From contig JBHYCS010000010.1 in NCBI GenBank assembly GCA_051861445.1, forward strand, positions 90,936 through 154,935: a DNA stretch of 64,000 nucleotides, read 5' to 3'. The DNA comes from Parasediminibacterium sp051861445 (GTDB lineage Bacteria; Bacteroidota; Bacteroidia; Chitinophagales; Chitinophagaceae). The translations under genes and the position numbers were made by a program. Below, piece by piece: positions 46,109 through 54,880 of the stretch. Position 1 is the first letter of the stretch. Each line of letters begins with the position of its first letter. Below the pieces are notes generated by a model, which worked only from the letters and a program-made list of their open reading frames with translations, did no database searches and was not told the origin of the DNA.

Positions 46109-46192
46109 TCATGATTCTGAATCAGCGGTAATTAATGTTGAAAAAATTGCCGCTAATTCTTTTAAAAAATTATCCCCCAACTACTGAATTAT

Positions 46193-46891
46193 ATGAAGAA
46201 AAGACATTTACTTTTTATTGTACTGTGTTTGTTCATCGGAAAAAACCTGTTTGAGATTACCCAAAATACGCCAATTGAAGAGGCTTATCTAGCTGTTTTA
46301 GAACAGGAGGATGCAAGTGAATCTTCAAAAACAATACGTAAAGCAGAAATAAATGAAATGCATGCTAAAAAGATTTTTTCTGAAAATTCATCTTCTATTG
46401 TAAGTTTAGATAATTATAATAATGCTCAATTAAATTTATCTAATTCTATTTATGGTGCTGCTATTGTTTCAAATGCACCTGTAGCTAATAGAATATACTT
46501 TACTAGTAAAGCAAATCAGCGAAGAAATCTTGTAGAGGCAAATCAATTAAATACTTCCAATTTACTTGCTTATACTGGTGGTGTTGGTGCTTCACAAACA
46601 ACAGAAATTGCTACACTGTCCGCTATTGCCATACCTAATGTTGGTGCAGATGCGTCTTCTTTACAACAAATTGACAATGCAATGGGTGAAATAGCAAACA
46701 TAGGAGGAGCAATTGCAGATGTAGTAGGAACGAATGAAGAGGAAGAAAATCCTGGTGGTCCTGACGGAACTGTTGATGATGTAATTCCTGTAGATGGAGG
46801 TTTGTCTTTACTGTTGATTACAGCTTTAGGCAAAGGTGCATCTTCTTATAAAAAGCGTAAAAGAAAATTGCAAGCTGAAGCTGCCATGTAA
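46193..46891 (+). CDS. Small exported protein with PID-CTERM-like tail
   Basis: A 232-residue protein I cannot name. N-terminal signal segment (residues 1-18, MKKRHLLFIVLCLFIGKN). The middle is polar and Ala/Asn/Ser-rich with no known domain. The end is tripartite: acidic linker (EEEENPGGPDGTVDD), then VIPVDGGLSLLLITALGKGA and a Lys/Arg cluster KKRKRKL. This matches, with V for I, the Bacteroidota tail type known as PID-CTERM (PIDGG, hydrophobic helix, basic end), thought to be a sorting signal. It lies 84 bases after one giant secreted protein and before another, so a shared surface assembly is plausible. Confidence 0.65.
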   Translation: MKKRHLLFIVLCLFIGKNLFEITQNTPIEEAYLAVLEQEDASESSKTIRKAEINEMHAKKIFSENSSSIVSLDNYNNAQLNLSNSIYGAAIVSNAPVANRIYFTSKANQRRNLVEANQLNTSNLLAYTGGVGASQTTEIATLSAIAIPNVGADASSLQQIDNAMGEIANIGGAIADVVGTNEEEENPGGPDGTVDDVIPVDGGLSLLLITALGKGASSYKKRKRKLQAEAAM

Positions 46892-46912
46892 CTGTATTTC
46901 CAAGTAAATTTT

Positions 46913-46958
46913 ACACGCTATTCTACTACCTTTTTTGTAGTAAAATAGCGTGTTTTTA
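46913..46958 (+). terminator. Intrinsic terminator after the PID-CTERM-like gene
   Basis: A 17-base-pair stem with one mismatch (46913-46929 with 46937-46953), T-rich loop and a terminal T tract. Confidence 0.85.
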
Positions 46959-47201
46959 TTAGAAGAGTGTCGATTTTTTAGTTAAATTTTTGATTATAAT
47001 TTTTCAAAATTGCTGTGTATAAAATCTGTATAGACTATTTTGTAATTCCTAATTCGTTGATTTTCAATTTTCAATTTTATTTATCCCCCCTTGTTTAAGT
47101 GATAAATTATGTTTAAGATTAATGGTTCTTTTGTATGTGTAAAAGTAGAAGCTTTTCCACACGGGCAGCAAAATTAACAGTGCTTTGTAGTATTGAAATC
47201 A
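46959..47201. other. Intergenic region before the second giant gene
   Basis: AT-rich, without open frames of coding character. The promoter box just downstream is its only recognisable content. Confidence 0.4.
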
Positions 47202-47229
47202 TTTTAAAGTAGTTAAAATACTACATTTG
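47202..47229 (+). promoter_or_regulatory. Candidate promoter of the second giant gene
   Basis: TACATTTG at 47222-47229 (perfect TAnnTTTG), 47 bases before the ATG; only a TTTT element (from 47202), not a clear TTG, stands at the -33 distance. Confidence 0.5.
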
Positions 47230-47276
47230 CACACTTTTTAATCAGCTGAAAGATATTAATCAAAAACAAGTTGTAC

Positions 47277-50200
47277 ATGTATTTATTTATTCTTTCCATT
47301 TTATTCATTTTGCAATACTTATTTTTTATTAAAAGTATTAAGTATAAGCAATTGCATAAATTGATAAGCAGAGTTGCTATTATTCTTTTTTGTTTTTTTC
47401 AAATGGGTGAAGCAATTGCTCAAAGAAGTATTACTACGGTAAATACAGCTGTTACAGAAAGTTTTACAGTTGGTACAACTGCAACTGCAACATTACCTAC
47501 AGGATTTAGAGCTGGAGGTAGCGATTGGTTTGGAAGTGCTACCGCTACCACTTTAAGATATGGAATTTCTGGTGCCGAATCTGTTAGTGCTTCATCAGCA
47601 GGTGGTTGTATCAACTGGGCAAATGGAGCTGCTGCAACTGCCACAGATAGATCTATAGGTTTTTTAGCAACAGGTAGTTATTCTGCACCAAGAAGTATAT
47701 TATTCGCTTTTACAAATAATACAGGTGTTACAGTTACCTCTATTTTATTAAGTTATAATTACGAAAAATATCGCCAAGGAACTGCTGCATTTGATTGGAA
47801 ATTTTACCATGGTCAGTTTTCTGCTTCAACTGAGGTTACTGCTGGTGCTCAATCTTATGCAGCAAATACAAATAATAATGCACTCGTAACTGTTGAATCC
47901 GTTTCTAAATTATTTGTAATTTCTAATCTTTCTATTACTAATGGAACAACCTATTATTTAAGATGGGAGTATAGCGGTTCAAGTAGCAATGCTCAAGGTT
48001 TAGGTTTAGATGACTTTTCTATTACTTTAAATCCTGCAACAAAAACAACAGATTATTTTAGAAGTAATTCTAACAATACACCAACCGGTGGTTCTTGGGC
48101 AACTGCTTCTAATTGGCAATCATCTAGCGACAATATAAACTGGCTAACTGCTACACTTGCACCAACGAGTGCAGCGAATACAGTTACCATAAGAAGTGGG
48201 CATAATATTAATATTAATTCTGGAGCTCAAACAGTAGATCAATTGATTGTTGATGCCAATGCAACACTTGTTCATAGTGGTGGCACTTTTGCAATAAACA
48301 ACGGAACTGGTACAGATGCTATTATTAATGGAACATTTACAAGAAGTACAACGAGTACTTTTTCTTTAAATGGTACAATGAGCTTTGGTGCTGGAGCAAC
48401 TTATAACCATCAATTAAATGGTGGTACTATTCCATCTGCAAGTTGGAATGCAACAAGTATTTGTAATGTTTTAGGCATTACCAATACAAATCCAAATGGA
48501 AGCAATCAAGTTTTTGGTAGATTTATTTGGAATTGTGCTAGCCAAAGTACATCTGTAATTATTGGTGAAGATGGATCTTTTAATCCCAAAGGATTGTTTT
48601 CAGTACAATCAACAGGAAGTGGAAATATTCGTTTAGAAAATGCAGGTAATGGTTCTACTTACAATATTGATGGTGGATTAGAAGTTTCTGGTGGAACTCT
48701 TGTTGTTAACTATGATAATAATGGAGGCTCTAAAGAAGCTATAATAAATGTAACAGGTAATATTTCTATTACTGGTAATGGAATTTTAAATTTAGCCGAC
48801 GGAAGTGCAAACGGAAGTGGTTCTGGATACATGGCCACCCTAAATTTAACAGGCGACTTGTATATTAACAACACCACAACTGCTTATCCATTGTTATCTA
48901 CAGCAACAGAAAATAGAGGTAGAATTAATTTTACTGGAACAACTATACAAAACTATTACAGAACAAGTAGTACAGGATCTAGTGGTATTGATTATGAAAT
49001 TCCTGCAACAAAAACTGTGGTTTTACAAAATCCATTGTTGTTGAGGTCTGTATCTGCAACAAATTTTGATAAAATTACCGTTAGTGGCACACTACAAATG
49101 GGTACACATTTTATTGATGAAAGTGCTGGTGCAAATGCAAGTTTTATAGTAAACGCTGGTGGAACTATACAAACAGCAAATACTGGTGGATTGGTAAGTG
49201 CCATTGCTGTTGGTGGAACAAAAACGTTTACAGCAGGAGCTAATTATACATTTAATGGAAATACTATAACTCCATTTCCTACAACTACTTTTGGAAATCC
49301 AGCAACTATAAACATAAATGCAAATGTTACGTCAAATCTAGCTGCTACGTTGGTTATTACTACAGCACTTAACATCAATACTGGTGGTACATTTACATTA
49401 AATGGTACAAATAACGTACAATTAAATACTGGTGTTACACTTACTATTGCTAGCGGTGCTACATTTGATAACGGTGGCAATAGTCAAATATTGGTTGGAG
49501 GTGGTACACCTTCAATTGTAATTAATGGAACGTTTATTACAAGAGATCCAGAAGGATTTACAGGTACTGGTGCTGCTATTCCTACGATTACGCCAACATT
49601 AGGTACTTCATCCAGTATACAATATACTTTATTGGGAAATCAAAATGTACAAAATGCTTCATATGCCAATGTGCTTTTTGGTGGAAGTGGAGTTAAAACC
49701 ATTACTACAAACATTGCTTCTATTTCTGGAAATGTTACCATTAATGGTTCAGCTATTGTGAACGCTGGTACAAATGTTTTAGGAGGCAGTACAACAGGTT
49801 TAATAATGGATGGAACTAGTAGATTAATTGTTAGTGGAAATAGAACAGTTCCTGATATGGCGGGCACTTATACCTTAACAAATGGAACTATTGAGTTTAA
49901 TGGAAACAATGCCGCTCATTTAATTAGAACGGGTGTTGCGTATAGAAATGTTGTTGTTAGTGGAGCAAACGTGCAAGTAGCAAGTGGAAACTTAAGTTTT
50001 CAAGGTGGAGGCAGTTTAATAGTAGATGCTGCTGCCAAATTAAGTGTTACAACACAACAAATTATAGCCGATGCAGCTACAGTAAATGTAACCATTAATG
50101 GAACTTTTGCAACTGCAGATGCAGATGGTTTTTATGGGGTAAATGCAAGTATTCCTGGCACAAATGTAAATGTAAGTCTTGGAAGTAATTCAACCATTGA

Positions 50201-53015
50201 GTACAACAGAACCGATGTGCAAGCAATATCTGCATACAATTATGCAAATCTTACGATTAGTGGTGCACGTTCAAATAGAACAGTAAATTTCCCTAATGGA
50301 ACTGTTGGTATTGCAGCCGTTTTTTCATTAACGGCAACTAATGCAAATTACGCTACAAGTAATAATACAATTCATTTTAATGGTACCATAGCTCAATCTA
50401 TTCCTGTTTTTCCATACAATATTCTAAGCGTAAGCAACAATAGTGTTAAAACTTTAACAGGAGATATTACTTGTGGTGGTGGATTACAAATAAATGCAAA
50501 CAGTGTTTTCGATGCTCAACAGTTTACAGTAACAGTTGCTGCCAACACAACCATTACAATTGCAGGTACATTTAGAACTGCTAATACAAACGGATTTAGC
50601 GGAGCAAATAATACAGCCATTAGAACCAATCCGAACACTGTATTTACATTAACCAACGGTACTATAGAATACAATGCTGGAGTAGCACAAAGAGTAACAG
50701 CAAGAACAGATTATGCAAATCTTACCATCAGTAATACAGGCACCAAAACACTGCAAGGAGATGCAATCATAAATGGCTCTTTAAATTTGAATGGTGGTGT
50801 TTTTGATATTAGTGATAGAAGCTTGGTTTTTCAAAATGGAAATACACCAATCGTAAGAACAAACGGAACACTAACTACGAATGGTGAAACAAGCCTAATT
50901 TTTGGAACATCAAGTTTTAAAGGTGGAAACGCTTTTGTACTTCCAAATCAATTGTTTACAAGTGCCACACCTACATTAAAAAGTTTTATTGTAAATAGAA
51001 CCAATAGCTTAACCTTAAATAACCAATCTATACAATTAACCAAGCGATTTGAGTTGGCATCTGGAGAATTAATTTTACCATCGAATTACTTATTCACACT
51101 CAAGTCTACATCAATTACGAATACAGCCTTGGTTGCACCTGTTGGTGGCACTATTACTTATGGAAGTGGAGCAGCATTTGTTGTAGAAAGATTTTTTCCT
51201 CGAAATCAAAACAAGTATAATGGCAATGGTGTAAGGGCTTTTAGAGATATTACTTCAAGCGTTTTGCCTGATACAGATATATTTAATAGTTGGCAAGAAG
51301 CTGGTGTAAATAATAATGGTTTTGGTACTCAAATTACGGGAAAAGTAGGTGCACCAGGTGTAATAGATGCAGTATCAGGATTAGATTTAACGGTTAGCGG
51401 CAATGCTTCTTTATATGGCTACGATGTAAGTACAACTACGGGTGCATCTGCTTGGACAAATGGATTCGCTGCTACAAAGAATGCTTTTCTTTCACCTTTT
51501 AAAGGATATAGAATTACCATTCGTGGCAACAGAGAAAATGATTTAAGGGTAGATAAGCCATACATGAATGCAAATGTGGTGTTGAGAAATAGAGGAAAAT
51601 TGGTTACTGGAACTGTAGTATACACAAAAGATAGTGTAAAAGCAAATGGCATTAAGTACACAAATATTCGATTGGCAAGCAATAACAATACTGCATTTAC
51701 AATGATTGGAAATCCATACGCTTGTCCATTAGATTTTGAAAAAATTAAAAACAATCCTGCAAATGCAGGCATTCAATTTTCTTGCTGGATTTTTGATCCA
51801 AATATTGGAACTACAGGTGCTTATGTTACTTACAATGCTATGGCAAGTACCAACAGCAATAATAATTCTGCTGTAAATAGATATATTCAACCTGGACAAG
51901 CATTTTTTATTAGAAACAATGGTACTTTAAATCCTTATCTTGAAATTCGTGAAGAAGATAAAGCGGTGGATGATCCTAATAACTTAGTGGAGGTTTTTTC
52001 TGAAGAAAAAAATGCACCAGCTCAAAACATTAGAGTAAATCTATTAAAACCAATAAACAATGTTGCCACCAATATGGATGGTGCTGTACTATGTTTTAAA
52101 AGTTTTTTTAGTAAAGAAAGAGGAGGAGAAGATGCACTTAAATTTTCGAACTCAACAGAAAATATTGCATGGTTTAATGGTGGAAGTAATTTTAGTATAG
52201 ATGGTAGACCTTTACCTACAGGTTTAGATAGTGTTACATTAAGAGTATGGACAGTTACTGCTAATTCAACTTACCAGCTGTCTTTAGATTGTAGTGCAAT
52301 GTCATTTGTAAAAGGATTTCAAGTGTTGTTAAGAGATAGATTTACAAGAACAACTACGACTTTAAAAGTAGGAGAAATAAATCTTTACGCTTTTACAACA
52401 ACTGCTGATACCAATAGCTTTAATAATCGGTTTACATTAATTTTTAGTACGCCAACTACTTTACCAGTTCAGTTTAAAAGCGTAAAAGCTTTTAATAATG
52501 GTAGTTCTAATCAAGTTTCGTGGCAAGTTGCTGAGCAAGATATGGCAAGCTATGATGTAGAATTTACAACAGTATTATCTACACCATTTACCAAGCTAAC
52601 AAGTGTTGCATCTAATCAAAGTGGTAATTATGCTTATGAGCATAAACAAGTGTTGCCAATGGTATATTATTATCGAATAAAAGCATTGGAAAAGTCTGGT
52701 GAGATAAGCTATAGTTCGATTGTAAAAGTAGATAATCAAATAGGAAATTTAATCAATGGTTCAATAAACGTATATCCAAATCCTGTGGTAAATAAAACGG
52801 TTAATATTGAAATGTCAGGAGTAAAAGTTGGTAAATACAATGCTCAAATTTTTGATAGTAAAGGAAGCTTGGTGTTTGAAAAAAGAATAGAAAATGGCAT
52901 TGCTAGTAATGTAAACATTTCACTGTTATTGCCAAGTAAAATTGCTGCAGGTAAATACGAGTTAAAAGTAGTAGGTAATGAACATGTATATTCGAAAGCA
53001 ATTGTGGTAAATTAA
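47277..53015 (+). CDS. Giant T9SS-secreted cell-surface protein (about 1912 aa, type A sorting domain)
   Basis: Paralogue of the 3216-residue protein. From the ATG at 47277 there are two hydrophobic stretches (residues 1-17 and about 31-46); the second, ending MGEAIAQ, looks like the true signal peptide, so the real start may lie inside. A carbohydrate-binding-like beta domain (about 55-260) is followed by a GGSWATASNW segment (a repeat-entry motif also seen as GGTWAAATW in the first giant) and a long beta-rich repeat stretch. The last roughly 900 residues align with the other giant (GTITYGSGAAFVVERFFP, CWIFDPNIGTTGAYVTYN, FIRNNGT) and end in a Por-type sorting domain starting INVYPNPV. No catalytic motif was seen; adhesin or matrix protein is inferred. 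Confidence 0.9.
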   Translation: MYLFILSILFILQYLFFIKSIKYKQLHKLISRVAIILFCFFQMGEAIAQRSITTVNTAVTESFTVGTTATATLPTGFRAGGSDWFGSATATTLRYGISGAESVSASSAGGCINWANGAAATATDRSIGFLATGSYSAPRSILFAFTNNTGVTVTSILLSYNYEKYRQGTAAFDWKFYHGQFSASTEVTAGAQSYAANTNNNALVTVESVSKLFVISNLSITNGTTYYLRWEYSGSSSNAQGLGLDDFSITLNPATKTTDYFRSNSNNTPTGGSWATASNWQSSSDNINWLTATLAPTSAANTVTIRSGHNININSGAQTVDQLIVDANATLVHSGGTFAINNGTGTDAIINGTFTRSTTSTFSLNGTMSFGAGATYNHQLNGGTIPSASWNATSICNVLGITNTNPNGSNQVFGRFIWNCASQSTSVIIGEDGSFNPKGLFSVQSTGSGNIRLENAGNGSTYNIDGGLEVSGGTLVVNYDNNGGSKEAIINVTGNISITGNGILNLADGSANGSGSGYMATLNLTGDLYINNTTTAYPLLSTATENRGRINFTGTTIQNYYRTSSTGSSGIDYEIPATKTVVLQNPLLLRSVSATNFDKITVSGTLQMGTHFIDESAGANASFIVNAGGTIQTANTGGLVSAIAVGGTKTFTAGANYTFNGNTITPFPTTTFGNPATININANVTSNLAATLVITTALNINTGGTFTLNGTNNVQLNTGVTLTIASGATFDNGGNSQILVGGGTPSIVINGTFITRDPEGFTGTGAAIPTITPTLGTSSSIQYTLLGNQNVQNASYANVLFGGSGVKTITTNIASISGNVTINGSAIVNAGTNVLGGSTTGLIMDGTSRLIVSGNRTVPDMAGTYTLTNGTIEFNGNNAAHLIRTGVAYRNVVVSGANVQVASGNLSFQGGGSLIVDAAAKLSVTTQQIIADAATVNVTINGTFATADADGFYGVNASIPGTNVNVSLGSNSTIEYNRTDVQAISAYNYANLTISGARSNRTVNFPNGTVGIAAVFSLTATNANYATSNNTIHFNGTIAQSIPVFPYNILSVSNNSVKTLTGDITCGGGLQINANSVFDAQQFTVTVAANTTITIAGTFRTANTNGFSGANNTAIRTNPNTVFTLTNGTIEYNAGVAQRVTARTDYANLTISNTGTKTLQGDAIINGSLNLNGGVFDISDRSLVFQNGNTPIVRTNGTLTTNGETSLIFGTSSFKGGNAFVLPNQLFTSATPTLKSFIVNRTNSLTLNNQSIQLTKRFELASGELILPSNYLFTLKSTSITNTALVAPVGGTITYGSGAAFVVERFFPRNQNKYNGNGVRAFRDITSSVLPDTDIFNSWQEAGVNNNGFGTQITGKVGAPGVIDAVSGLDLTVSGNASLYGYDVSTTTGASAWTNGFAATKNAFLSPFKGYRITIRGNRENDLRVDKPYMNANVVLRNRGKLVTGTVVYTKDSVKANGIKYTNIRLASNNNTAFTMIGNPYACPLDFEKIKNNPANAGIQFSCWIFDPNIGTTGAYVTYNAMASTNSNNNSAVNRYIQPGQAFFIRNNGTLNPYLEIREEDKAVDDPNNLVEVFSEEKNAPAQNIRVNLLKPINNVATNMDGAVLCFKSFFSKERGGEDALKFSNSTENIAWFNGGSNFSIDGRPLPTGLDSVTLRVWTVTANSTYQLSLDCSAMSFVKGFQVLLRDRFTRTTTTLKVGEINLYAFTTTADTNSFNNRFTLIFSTPTTLPVQFKSVKAFNNGSSNQVSWQVAEQDMASYDVEFTTVLSTPFTKLTSVASNQSGNYAYEHKQVLPMVYYYRIKALEKSGEISYSSIVKVDNQIGNLINGSINVYPNPVVNKTVNIEMSGVKVGKYNAQIFDSKGSLVFEKRIENGIASNVNISLLLPSKIAAGKYELKVVGNEHVYSKAIVVN

Positions 53016-53055
53016 AATGCTTAGATAGAGAGTTGTTCTTTCGAAAAATGATTCT

Positions 53056-53847
53056 CTATCGAAAACTTACCAACGATGTTAATGGATGACGTAAATTTTT
53101 ATACCCCATCATATCTACTTTTACACTGCCAACTGTAATTGGGCTTTCAATACGAATGGGTATATGGTTTTCGTCGTCAGTTACCCAAACTGTCATTTTT
53201 TCTCCACCTTGAAACATCGTACCTTTTACCAATAGCGGTTTAAATTTTATGGCTCTAAACTTTCCGTATTTTGTTTTAATTGTTTCTTTTCCTAAATATT
53301 TAATGTATAGATTATACACTGCATTATCTAAAAACATCGAAAAAGGAATTTTATCATCTACTTTATATTTCGAAAAATCAATATTTCTAGCATAATAAAT
53401 AGCACTTAGAACGTCTTGTGTACAATCAGGTATTTTATATACACCTTTAGTAGTAGTAGCTGTGTTATTTGCGTTGTTAAAATTTACATCTTCATTTATC
53501 TTATAGCCACCTTCATCTACTCGTCTGCTAAATTTTTGTGGTTGTAAGTTTGAAGTGTCGATAAAGCTCTCATAAACGTCTCTTACTTTAAAAATCCAAT
53601 CGTAGCTAGGGTTGCTACTTCCTGTTCCTGTAACGTGATAAACAGGTTTATTACCTAAGTTTTCTAAATTAGTAGAAAAAGTTGCTGTACCTGCATTTAC
53701 ATAAATGCCAATGACAGAATAAAATACGTTGTAGCTTATAATTTCATTGTCTTGAAAGCTTTTGTTGGTAATGCCACAAAACTCTCCATTTGTTTCTGGT
53801 TTTGTCCAAGAAATTAATCCTAAAAGTGTACAGATTAGTAATCGCAT
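53056..53847 (-). CDS. DUF3108-domain protein
   Basis: A 263-residue protein with a short N-terminal signal-like segment (MRLLICTLLGLISW) and the DUF3108 pattern: NEIISYNVFYSVIGIYVNAGTATF near residue 35, RRVDEGGYKINEDVNF in the middle, KYGKFRAIKFKPLLVKGTMF and VWVTDDENHIPIRIESPI. The domain is probably a periplasmic beta-barrel-like fold of unknown function, frequent in Bacteroidota and Proteobacteria. It follows the flippase-like gene by six bases, so the two are coupled. The first residue block WTKPE suggests a truncated or atypical signal peptide. Confidence 0.85.
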   Translation of the reverse strand: MRLLICTLLGLISWTKPETNGEFCGITNKSFQDNEIISYNVFYSVIGIYVNAGTATFSTNLENLGNKPVYHVTGTGSSNPSYDWIFKVRDVYESFIDTSNLQPQKFSRRVDEGGYKINEDVNFNNANNTATTTKGVYKIPDCTQDVLSAIYYARNIDFSKYKVDDKIPFSMFLDNAVYNLYIKYLGKETIKTKYGKFRAIKFKPLLVKGTMFQGGEKMTVWVTDDENHIPIRIESPITVGSVKVDMMGYKNLRHPLTSLVSFR

Positions 53848-53853
53848 AAATGT

Positions 53854-54840
53854 TTATTTACGTACTATTTTTAAGCCTAATATAAGCAAACTACCTGCTA
53901 ATGCAGGAAAAATTAAGTTAATCATCCAAATACTTGTTGCTGTTGCAATAATGCCTAATGTATTTGTTGTTAGTAAACCAAATAAAGCAATACTTACTTT
54001 GCCTCGTATTCCCAATTCTGCTAAAGCAATACCAGGTATGATGGCTAAAATAAGTAGTTGCACAAATACCAAACAACTGATTTGCCACCATGGTAGCAAC
54101 ACATCAAAAAACTGAAACAGCAACACGTATTGCAACACGTATACAACGTATCTAACAAAAGAATAGAACAGAATTTTTGTTAATTGTTTGTTATGAAGGT
54201 CTTCTAGTTTTTCGATTACAAAACGATATTTAACTACAAACTTTATTTTTTCTACTACCTTGGTTATCCAAGATAAATTGTAATAGAATATGATTAATAA
54301 AATAGAAAAAACAATAAGAATACTGAGCAAACCTTTTAGCCAAAGGGTTGATATTTCTTGAAATATAGTTACACCATCAGACAAACTATTGTAAACATAC
54401 ATGAGGCCAACAACACCCATAATAAAGGTTACAATAATTTGTGCCAAACTTCCTACCACTGAAAGCGATAATCCTCGTAATCTGTTTCCTTCTTCTAAAA
54501 AAACAATTCTTCCAGCAAATTCGCCAATTCTATTGGGCGTTCCAAGTGCTAAAGCTTGTCCGCTAAAAATGGCTCTCAATGCTCTTTTATAACTTAATGA
54601 TTGAATGCCCATCATTAAAAGTTGCCATTTTTTTGCTTCAAGCCCCCAATTCAAAACCATTAATGCACAAGCCAACATTAAACGCCATTTAGAGGCACTA
54701 TTAAAATTATGTACTATTGTTTGCCATGAAGCGGCTAAATCTTTTTGTTCTGTAATGGCTATATAAATACTGTAAGAAAGCCATAAAAACAGTAATGGAG
54801 CTACAAGATAGTTGAGTAATATTTTAAGTTTTTTGTTCAA
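53854..54840 (-). CDS. Flippase-like/LPG-synthase transmembrane-region protein
   Basis: A 328-residue integral membrane protein with about eight hydrophobic segments, of the UPF0104/LPG_synthase_TM (AglD2-like) family. The family hallmark around residues 85-115 is clear (RAIFSGQALALGTPNRIGEFAGRIVFLEEGNR), as is the IIPGIALAELGIRG segment near residue 265. Related proteins move or transfer lipids across the inner membrane, but this group has no proven substrate. It lacks the soluble aminoacyl-transferase domain of MprF. It is in an operon with the DUF3108 gene and, 40 bases upstream, the Wzi/RemB-like barrel gene, which hints at envelope lipid or polysaccharide work. Confidence 0.85.
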   Translation of the reverse strand: MNKKLKILLNYLVAPLLFLWLSYSIYIAITEQKDLAASWQTIVHNFNSASKWRLMLACALMVLNWGLEAKKWQLLMMGIQSLSYKRALRAIFSGQALALGTPNRIGEFAGRIVFLEEGNRLRGLSLSVVGSLAQIIVTFIMGVVGLMYVYNSLSDGVTIFQEISTLWLKGLLSILIVFSILLIIFYYNLSWITKVVEKIKFVVKYRFVIEKLEDLHNKQLTKILFYSFVRYVVYVLQYVLLFQFFDVLLPWWQISCLVFVQLLILAIIPGIALAELGIRGKVSIALFGLLTTNTLGIIATATSIWMINLIFPALAGSLLILGLKIVRK

Positions 54841-54880
54841 ATAATCGTTTATGTAAAACTGTAATAACGAGAAAAATGGT

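Noticed and set aside
53024..53060. Inverted repeat GATAGAGA/TCTCTATC between the second giant gene and the DUF3108 gene
   Set aside because: Loop of 21 bases and no T tract on either side, so not a convincing terminator.
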